The notes under the pieces: model-generated
What the model saw: the letters and a program-made list of their open reading frames with translations, nothing else
Told to the model about the DNA's origin: nothing
Database searches by the model: none
Assembly: GCF_004348675.1 (NCBI RefSeq)
Contig: NZ_SMKN01000037.1
Coordinates: 1 to 35,723, forward strand
Length of the DNA: 35,723 nucleotides
Direction: 5' to 3'
From: Micromonospora sp. KC606
GTDB lineage: Bacteria > Actinomycetota > Actinomycetes > Mycobacteriales > Micromonosporaceae
Translations under genes and position numbers: made by a program
Part shown: in pieces, positions 30,476 through 35,723 of the stretch
Numbering within the stretch: the first letter of the stretch is position 1
Layout of the letters: each line of letters starts with the position of its first letter

Positions 30476-30543
30476 GCGGTGTGACTGCGGACTTTCTCAG
30501 CCGTTGGCGATGAGCCGCTGGTCAGGTCTCCGCACGCCATCGG

Positions 30544-31593
30544 TCAGCGGCGCCGCGTGCTGCTCTGGCGGACGATGAGCTCGCCTCGGACGGTGCGGCG
30601 AAGTGAACCCGCCGCCGGGGCTCCGCCGCCGAGCGGTGGCTCCAGCGCGAGCCGGATCGACTCGGCGCCGATCTCGGCCAGCGGCAGCGCCACCGTCGTC
30701 AGCCGCGGTGTGACGTCGACCGCCAGTTGGATGTTGTCGAAGCCCGTCACCGAGACCTGCGACGGAACGTCGACCCCTCCGGCGCGGCACGCCGACAGCG
30801 CGCCGACCGCGATGATGTCGTTGGCGGCCACGATCGCCTCCGTGTCCAGTCCCTCCTCGATCAGACGGGAGGTGGCGTCGAAGCCGCCCTGCCTGTTGAC
30901 CTGGCAGTTCACGATCCGCACGTCCTGAGCGTCCACGCCGCGGGCCAGCAGACCCGACAGGAAACCGGAAGTACGGGCCGCGACGTTGGCTGTGCCCCGG
31001 CTGCCGGCGAGGATAACCAACCGCTGATGTCCGGTCTCGGCCAGATGCTCACCCATCAGTCTCGCCGAGCCTCGGTCGTCGATGCTGATCGAGTCGAACG
31101 GCATGTCCGTGGTTCCGAAGATCACCACCCGGCCGCCCTGCTGCTCGTAGGCGAGCAGCTCATCCAGCAGCCGGCCACCCAGCGCCTCGGCCTCGATCCG
31201 GCTGGACGTCAGCACCAGTGCCCGCGGCCGTAGCGCGCACAGCGCACGCACGGTCTCGTACTGCCGCTGCGGCGTACCCCGGGTGGAGGAGACGCTGACG
31301 AAGGCGTCGTAGGCACGGGCCTGCCGCTCCATCGCCGCGACCACCAGCCCGATGGACGGGGTTGTCAGGTCGTCGGCGACCAGCGTGATGGAGTCGCTGC
31401 GGCGCCGCATCGCACGCGCCGACATGTCCGAGGTGTAGCGCAGCGCGGCCGCCGCGGCCAGCACCCTGCCCTCGTACTCTGCCGCGACCGTGCGGGAACT
31501 GCCGCTCAGGACACGAGAGGCAGTGGCCACAGACACGCCTGCGGCGGCGGCCACGTCGCGGAGCGTGACGGTCGGCCTGGATGGATGCGGCAC
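30544..31593 (-). CDS. LacI family transcriptional regulator (leftward)
   Basis: From GTG 31593 the protein has 349 residues. The DNA-binding domain is VTLRDVAAAAGVSVATASRVLSG at about residues 9-31, followed by a hinge helix. Residues 70-340 form the periplasmic-binding-protein-like sensor (SITLVADDLTTPSIGLVVAAM, then EAIVAANDIIAVGALSACRAG and VSVTGFDNIQLAVDVTPRLTTV). The DNA-reading residues (VATASR) are nearly those of the second regulator (YATASR), so both could read similar sites. A TATTCT -10 box lies at 31658-31653. It is downstream of and in line with the transport operon, with the operon's promoter between them. It probably represses that operon, and its inducer is probably the imported sugar. 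Confidence 0.9.
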   Translation of the reverse strand: MPHPSRPTVTLRDVAAAAGVSVATASRVLSGSSRTVAAEYEGRVLAAAAALRYTSDMSARAMRRRSDSITLVADDLTTPSIGLVVAAMERQARAYDAFVSVSSTRGTPQRQYETVRALCALRPRALVLTSSRIEAEALGGRLLDELLAYEQQGGRVVIFGTTDMPFDSISIDDRGSARLMGEHLAETGHQRLVILAGSRGTANVAARTSGFLSGLLARGVDAQDVRIVNCQVNRQGGFDATSRLIEEGLDTEAIVAANDIIAVGALSACRAGGVDVPSQVSVTGFDNIQLAVDVTPRLTTVALPLAEIGAESIRLALEPPLGGGAPAAGSLRRTVRGELIVRQSSTRRR

Positions 31594-31734
31594 GCCTGTG
31601 GTTCCTTCCGAAGCGCACAGCACACGGATGCCCACAGCGGGCAACACACCAAAGAATAGCCACCCTGCACGTGGCGGCGCGGACCGCGTCCGTCCACCGC
31701 GCCCGCCGTCCACCGCCGATGGCACAATCGGCAC

Positions 31735-32817
31735 GTGGACAAACCCCTCCACCCGGCGGCCAGGGGCCGGGCCGTGACGCTGCACGACGTGGCTCGCGAA
31801 GCCGGTGTCTCCTACGCCACCGCCTCCCGTGCCCTCAACGGCAGCGACCGCATCGTGCGCGCCGACAACGTCAGCCGGGTGCGCGCCGCGGCGGCAAAGC
31901 TCGGCTACGCGCCGCACCTGTCGGCCCAGGCCATCGCCAGAGGTTCGACCAGCACCGCCGCCCTGGTCGTCAGCGACATCGACGACCCGTACTTCTCCTC
32001 CATCGCCGCCGGCGTCACCGAGGCCGCCGAGGCCGCCGGGTTGATCGTCACCATGGCCGTGGCCGACCGGTCCCCGGACCTGGAACTGCAGATCGTGCGC
32101 ACCCTGCGCGGCCAGCGCCCACGGGTGATCATCATTGCGGGCAGCCGCATCAGCGGCACCGACACACGCGCGGCCCTCATCGACGAACTCGACGCCTACC
32201 GCACCGCGGGTGGCCGGGTCGCCGTGGTCAGCCAGGAGGGCCTGCCGTTCGCCACGCTCGCCATCGACAATCACGGCGGCGCGCAGCGGTTGGCGTCCGC
32301 GCTGGTCGAACAGGGCTACCGCAGCTTCGGCCTCATCCACGCCGCGGACGCCATCCGGACCTCCCACGAGCGCCGCACCGGCTTCGTCGAAGGTCTGCGG
32401 CAGGTCGGCATCGGCGTCGAGGCATGCCGCATGATCGAGGTGCCGTTCACCCGTGACGGTGGCATGCGCGGCGTTCGCACCCTCGTCGAGCGGGGCGCGG
32501 ACGATCTCGACCTGGTGTTCGCCGTCAACGACGTCATGGCGATCGGTGCCATGACGGCCCTGCGCGAGGCCGGTCTCACCCCAGGTCGCGACATCGCCGT
32601 CGCCGGATTCGACGACATCGGTTCCGCTATTGACGTCATGCCGCCCCTGACCACCGTCAGGGTGCCGCTACGGGACGTCGGCCTGCAGGCCGTACGCATG
32701 GCGCTCGTCGCCGACGCGCCCGAGGTGGTGCGGGTGTCGACCGAGGTGGTAGTGCGTGCCAGCACCCCGCGGGTTGTCGCACCGCCGCAGCCGGGCGCAC
32801 GCCGCTTCCACCGTTGA
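31735..32817 (+). CDS. LacI family transcriptional regulator (rightward)
   Basis: The 360-residue protein from GTG 31735 has the domain VTLHDVAREAGVSYATASRALNG at about residues 14-36, a hinge (LSAQAIARGS), and a sensor domain with TAALVVSDIDDPYFSSIAAGV, FATLAIDNHGGAQRLASALVEQG, LDLVFAVNDVMAIGAMTALREAG and IAVAGFDDIGSAIDVMPPLTTV. A CACAAT box at 31723-31728 places the transcription start at the GTG, so the mRNA may be leaderless. It is divergent from the other LacI gene (141 bases) and is followed by the SGNH gene, whose promoter has the shared operator. It could repress that gene and the rest of the locus. Confidence 0.9.
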   Translation: MDKPLHPAARGRAVTLHDVAREAGVSYATASRALNGSDRIVRADNVSRVRAAAAKLGYAPHLSAQAIARGSTSTAALVVSDIDDPYFSSIAAGVTEAAEAAGLIVTMAVADRSPDLELQIVRTLRGQRPRVIIIAGSRISGTDTRAALIDELDAYRTAGGRVAVVSQEGLPFATLAIDNHGGAQRLASALVEQGYRSFGLIHAADAIRTSHERRTGFVEGLRQVGIGVEACRMIEVPFTRDGGMRGVRTLVERGADDLDLVFAVNDVMAIGAMTALREAGLTPGRDIAVAGFDDIGSAIDVMPPLTTVRVPLRDVGLQAVRMALVADAPEVVRVSTEVVVRASTPRVVAPPQPGARRFHR

Positions 32818-32835
32818 CCCCGCAGTCACCTGCCC

Positions 32836-32887
32836 GAAACCCTTGACGTGCCCGGTTGTGGGCAGCAAACTGCGGAATACGTTTTCC
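32836..32887 (+). promoter_or_regulatory. LacI-regulated promoter of the SGNH hydrolase gene
   Basis: CGAAACCC, TTGACG (32843-32848), a 17-base spacer, CAAACT (32866-32871) and the operator GGAATACGTTTTCC (32874-32887) follow in order. The arrangement is almost identical to the beta-helix gene promoter at 21245-21298. Confidence 0.78.
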
Positions 32888-33008
32888 CAGCTCTCCGGAG
32901 GAGGGGTCGTGACCGCGCCGTCTTCACCAGGTCGTTCACGGCTGTCGCCTCTCGGGCCTGACGCCCGCCGAGGCAGGGGGACGCCCGGTGTGTTCAAGGG
33001 AGAACGAT

Positions 33009-34394
33009 GTGTATACCGCCATGGGCAGCACGGGCTCGCGACCTCGAAAGCGGGCCAACCTATTTGTCGCCGGGGTCCTGCTCTGCGCACCCCTGGTCGC
33101 TCCTGGCGCCGCCTCGGCCGTTGAACCGTCAGGTGCAACGTTGATCAACGAGACCTTTGGCGCGCAGACCGATCCCGCCAACTTCGGATTCCCCGCCGGA
33201 GCCAGCATCAGCAACGGCGTTCTGAACGTCACGGAAGGCATGGGCAACTACACGACGTCGGTGCGGCAGTTCGCGCCGTCCACCTTGGGCGAGAGGACGC
33301 TCGATCTGCGCTTCGACTGGAAGACAGCGATCGCCAGCAGCGCGATGAAGACGGGTGTGGAATTGCGTGACGACCATGGCCGCCTCGTCTTCGCGATCGC
33401 TGCGACCGCCGCCGAACTCCGCTATGCCGTGACGGGACCCGACTCGAATTCCGCCTCCGCCCCCGATTCGCTCAACCCCACCTGGATCAGGACCGGTTTC
33501 GACCGGAGCAAGTGGTACACGGTCGATCTGCACATGGACTTCACCCTCGGCAGGCTCCAGTACTCGATCACCAGCAAGGAGGCCGCACCCAGGGTGATGG
33601 CTTCCGGTACGGGGAGCATCACGGCGACGAACCTCGCGAGGCTCGTCGCCTGCAACTACTACGGAACCGGCAAACAGTCGATCGACAACTTCCGACTGGT
33701 CCGGCCCGAGAACGCCGCATATGGAGCCCTCGCCGGCAAATCCGTCTACGCCTTCGGCGACAGCATCGTCCACGGGCACCAGTACTCGCGCAGCTTCGTG
33801 AACTTCGTCGCCGAACGCGAAGCAATGGCGCTGACGAAGTACGCGAGGAACGGCGCGACCGTGGCTCCGTCCAGTGCCTCCGGCGGGCAGATCATCACTC
33901 AGGTGCGGTCGGCCAGCTCACGCGCGCCCGACCTCGTGGTCTTCGACGGTGGTACGAACGACGCGATGGAGATCCACGACAAGCGCGCATACGAGATCGG
34001 CACCGTCAGCGGCTCCCGGGATCCCGCGACCTTCGACACCAGCACCTACACCGGATCGCTCGAAGCCACCATCTACGCCATGAGGCAGAAGTGGCCCGCC
34101 GCCCGACTGGTGTACGTGGCGGTCCACAAGTTGGGTTCGCGGGACTGGGGCACCCAGCTCGCTCTGCGTCAGGTGACCCTGCAGGCCGCCCAGAAGTGGG
34201 GCGTCGCGGTCGCCGACGTCTTCGCCGACGCGACCCTGGACACCCGCGTCGAGGCCCAACGGGTGGCGTACACGTTCGACGGACTGCTGGGCGGCTACCC
34301 GGGCAGTGGCGGCACCGGCACCCACCCGAACATCGCCGGCATCACCGAGTTCTACGTGCCGGTGCTCACCGCCCGGCTGGTCGAACTCGCCTGA
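33009..34394 (+). CDS. Secreted SGNH/GDSL hydrolase with N-terminal beta-sandwich domain
   Basis: From GTG 33009, with AAGGGAGA upstream, the protein has 461 residues; ATG 33021 and GTG 32988 are alternatives. It has a twin-arginine-like, basic N-terminus (RPRKRANLFVAGVLLCAPLVAPG) with cleavage near AASA. Residues about 40-230 form a concanavalin-like beta-sandwich ending SIDNFRLVRP. The C-terminal part is an SGNH hydrolase: the block I serine is in FGDSIVHG (about Ser252), the Asn block in FDGGTNDAME, and the catalytic histidine in GTHPNIAG (about His439). It is likely an extracellular carbohydrate esterase that removes acetyl or similar groups. Promoter and lectin remnant tie it to the beta-helix gene. 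Confidence 0.85.
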   Translation: MYTAMGSTGSRPRKRANLFVAGVLLCAPLVAPGAASAVEPSGATLINETFGAQTDPANFGFPAGASISNGVLNVTEGMGNYTTSVRQFAPSTLGERTLDLRFDWKTAIASSAMKTGVELRDDHGRLVFAIAATAAELRYAVTGPDSNSASAPDSLNPTWIRTGFDRSKWYTVDLHMDFTLGRLQYSITSKEAAPRVMASGTGSITATNLARLVACNYYGTGKQSIDNFRLVRPENAAYGALAGKSVYAFGDSIVHGHQYSRSFVNFVAEREAMALTKYARNGATVAPSSASGGQIITQVRSASSRAPDLVVFDGGTNDAMEIHDKRAYEIGTVSGSRDPATFDTSTYTGSLEATIYAMRQKWPAARLVYVAVHKLGSRDWGTQLALRQVTLQAAQKWGVAVADVFADATLDTRVEAQRVAYTFDGLLGGYPGSGGTGTHPNIAGITEFYVPVLTARLVELA

Positions 34395-34484
34395 CCGGGG
34401 ACGATGGTGGCGCGGCACTCGGGCGAGCGTGCCGATGTGGTCCAGGCGTCGACCGTCGACAGGGCTTCGGCCAGCCAGCGCTGA
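34395..34484 (+). pseudogene. In-frame ricin-lectin remnant after the SGNH hydrolase stop
   Basis: Directly after the TGA of the SGNH gene, in the same frame, the sequence reads PGTMVARHSGERADVVQAST and ends at TGA 34482-34484. The core VARHSG, then DV, then ST matches the lectin repeat of the beta-helix protein (VARHSGRCVDVASGST). The SGNH protein probably once had a C-terminal ricin-type domain, now lost through a stop codon and truncation. The alternative, a separate 26-residue peptide from ATG 34404, has no ribosome site. Confidence 0.55.
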
Positions 34485-34486
34485 CA

Positions 34487-34523
34487 CATGATCGGCACCA
34501 GTCGATGACTGGTGCCGATCATG
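34487..34523. terminator. Strong terminator after the SGNH region
   Basis: A perfect 16-bp stem (34487-34502 with 34508-34523) closes a five-base loop. It lies between the convergent SGNH and membrane-protein genes. Confidence 0.85.
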
Positions 34524-34562
34524 CTGCCTTCGAGGCCGCCGCCGTGGCAGCCGTGGAGCGGC

Positions 34563-35450
34563 TCAGCTCAGGTGGAACCGGTCGTCGGTGGCGAGGGCCG
34601 CCAACTGCTCCACCGTGAACGGCAGCTTCGCAAGCTCAGTCCCACCGCCGTTGCGCCCGCGGCTCTGCGCGACGAAGACCACCACGCCGTCCGGGTGCCG
34701 GTACGCCGCCCACTGGTCGAGCCGGTCGTCGCCGGTGGGGCGAACCACCACGCCGGCCTTCCGCGCGCCGACGGTCTCTACCTGGCACTCGCCCTGCATG
34801 CCCCAGAACTTCTGGGCCAGCGCGCACGGTTCTGTCGGGAGCTCGTTGCCCCTGGTGTGCACCTCCACGAACAGGCGCCCCTTCCGTTCCCCCTGGGCGA
34901 GGGTGGCCGAGGACAGGTAGCTCCACACCTCGACGCCGTTGACCTTCTTGTCGAACTGCGCCTGGTGCTCGCGCAGCGGCTCCTGGCCGGCGGGTTGGTT
35001 CGCCGGGTTCTCCGGCGCGGTGTAGCCGGGCGGCACGACGGTGAGGATCTGGTCGAGCAGCCGGGCCCCCTGGTCGTGCCGGGTGCCCGCCCGCGCGGTC
35101 CGGTCCTCCTGCGGCTGACCGTCGGGGCCGGTCGGCCACGGCTCCTTGGTGTCCGTCGCCGAGGGGTGCGGGACGGCCCGCGGCCCGGTGGTGGCGTTGG
35201 CGAGGGGACCCGGGACGGCCTGCGGCCCGGGGCCCGCCGGTCGGTAGGTTTCGGCCGCCGGGCCGGGGATGGCGGCGACCCCGGCGATCGCCAGCACGGC
35301 GGCGGCGGACCCGGTGCAGGCCCAGGCGGTACGGCGGCGGATGAGTGCCCGCCGGCCGGCGCTCAGTGCGGCAGCCGTGCTGGGTGGTGGCGGCGGGTTG
35401 CTCGCCGCCAGCTCGCTGCGCAGCGTCTCGCGCAACTGTTCTGCGTTCAT
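34563..35450 (-). CDS. Membrane-anchored protein coupled to a SigE-type sigma factor
   Basis: From ATG 35450 the protein has 295 residues. The N-terminal 40 residues are cytoplasmic (MNAEQLRETLRSELAASNPP, then a proline run). A single membrane helix follows (AWACTGSAAAVLAIAGVAAIPG, about residues 42-63), then a long Pro-rich external stretch and a folded external domain with LLDQILTVVPPGY, DKKVNGVEVWSYL, GRLFVEVHTRG, two cysteines in CALAQKFWGMQGEC, and YRHPDGVVVFVAQSRG. Its start overlaps the sigma factor stop by four bases. By position and layout it may be an anti-sigma or sigma-regulated sensor, but no zinc anti-sigma motif (HxxxCxxC) is present, so this remains a guess. Confidence 0.78.
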   Translation of the reverse strand: MNAEQLRETLRSELAASNPPPPPSTAAALSAGRRALIRRRTAWACTGSAAAVLAIAGVAAIPGPAAETYRPAGPGPQAVPGPLANATTGPRAVPHPSATDTKEPWPTGPDGQPQEDRTARAGTRHDQGARLLDQILTVVPPGYTAPENPANQPAGQEPLREHQAQFDKKVNGVEVWSYLSSATLAQGERKGRLFVEVHTRGNELPTEPCALAQKFWGMQGECQVETVGARKAGVVVRPTGDDRLDQWAAYRHPDGVVVFVAQSRGRNGGGTELAKLPFTVEQLAALATDDRFHLS

Positions 35451-35707
35451 CGTGTCCCCTTCTCGGTCCCGCTGTACGTAGGGGTCAGGAGGCCGCGCAG
35501 CGTGTCCAGGCCGCGGGCCGCCTGGCTCTTCACCGTTCCGGGCGAGCACCCCAACAGTGCCGCGACGTCCTCGATCGACTGGTCCTCCCAGTACCGGAGC
35601 ACCAGGACGGCGCGTTGGCGCGGCGGTACGGCGGCCAGCGCCCGGAGCATCACCAGCCGGTTCTCCGGCGAGGCGGCCGATGCCGCCTGCCCGGTGTCCT
35701 CCCAGCC
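35447..35707 (-). CDS. SigE family RNA polymerase sigma factor, C-terminal part (truncated at contig end)
   Basis: The frame encodes the last 86 or so residues of an ECF sigma factor of the SigE type. Region 4 is clear: SPENRLVMLRALAAVPPRQRAVLVLRYWEDQSIEDVAALLGCSPGTVKSQAARGLDTLRG. The TVKSQ recognition helix contacts the -35 promoter element. Region 2 and the start codon lie beyond the window. The apparent first residues of the longest open frame, MYKRQ, come from the adapter at 35708-35723 and are not part of the protein. It is co-transcribed with the downstream membrane protein through a four-base overlap. Confidence 0.88.
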   Translation of the reverse strand, partial: GWEDTGQAASAASPENRLVMLRALAAVPPRQRAVLVLRYWEDQSIEDVAALLGCSPGTVKSQAARGLDTLRGLLTPTYSGTEKGTR

Positions 35708-35723
35708 CTGTCTCTTATACACA
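35708..35723. other. Sequencing-adapter remnant (Tn5/Nextera mosaic end)
   Basis: The last 16 bases, CTGTCTCTTATACACA, match the first 16 of the 19-base Tn5 mosaic-end sequence used in Nextera library preparation. They sit exactly at the end and turn the sigma-factor frame into the tell-tale MYKRQ peptide. This is a contig-end artefact, not genomic DNA. Confidence 0.93.

Noticed and set aside
1..35723. CRISPR arrays, rRNA genes or plasmid replication origins
   Set aside because: I found no regularly spaced repeat-spacer arrays, rRNA sequence or iteron cluster with a replication gene; the 15-bp repeats at 15473 are too few and lie in a promoter region.

Overview
The window is high-GC actinobacterial chromosomal DNA. 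The linked order prfB, ftsE, ftsX, smpB, ssrA, the tmRNA tag AKNNRADFALAA, leaderless-looking starts and many GTG starts fit a Micromonosporaceae-like (Micromonospora-type) organism. The genus is an inference from gene order and protein style. The right end is not genomic: the last 16 bases match the Tn5/Nextera mosaic-end adapter, so the window stops at a contig end.

1-10 kb is conserved housekeeping DNA: proline catabolism (pruA), a PadR regulator, release factor 2, the FtsEX divisome pair, SmpB with its tmRNA, a frameshifted small gene, a secreted lipoprotein, an MTA phosphorylase, a YqgE/AlgH protein and tRNA-Ala(GGC).

10-21 kb looks accessory. A broken tyrosine-integrase fragment lies directly downstream of the tRNA, followed by a DUF5954 protein, a secreted HExxHxxGxxH protease and a MarR regulator. 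Next come a leftward three-gene set (short VOC protein, MBL-fold hydrolase, NTF2-like protein) and a SplB-like radical SAM protein. The region ends with a translationally coupled operon (membrane-anchored serine hydrolase, NarL-type kinase and response regulator) and a quinone-oxidoreductase-like gene whose promoter carries two dyad operators.

21-34.5 kb is a self-contained carbohydrate-utilisation locus. A secreted beta-helix lyase-like protein with a ricin-type lectin end and a secreted SGNH hydrolase flank a leftward operon. That operon encodes two CUT1 sugar permeases, a sugar-binding lipoprotein, a Gfo/Idh/MocA oxidoreductase, a DUF6807 (PmoA-like) protein and a cupin protein. Two divergent LacI-family regulators sit next to it. 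All three transcription units start from near-identical promoters carrying the same 16-base element, CGGAATACGTTTTCCC, just downstream of the -10 box. This is a small, readable LacI regulon: outside the cell a polymer would be cleaved and perhaps deacetylated, the sugars imported with an ATPase encoded elsewhere, and then processed by the oxidoreductase/DUF6807/cupin trio. The substrate cannot be read from the sequence; pectin-like or acetylated glycans are plausible.

The last kilobase holds a membrane protein translationally coupled to a truncated SigE-type sigma factor, cut by the contig end.
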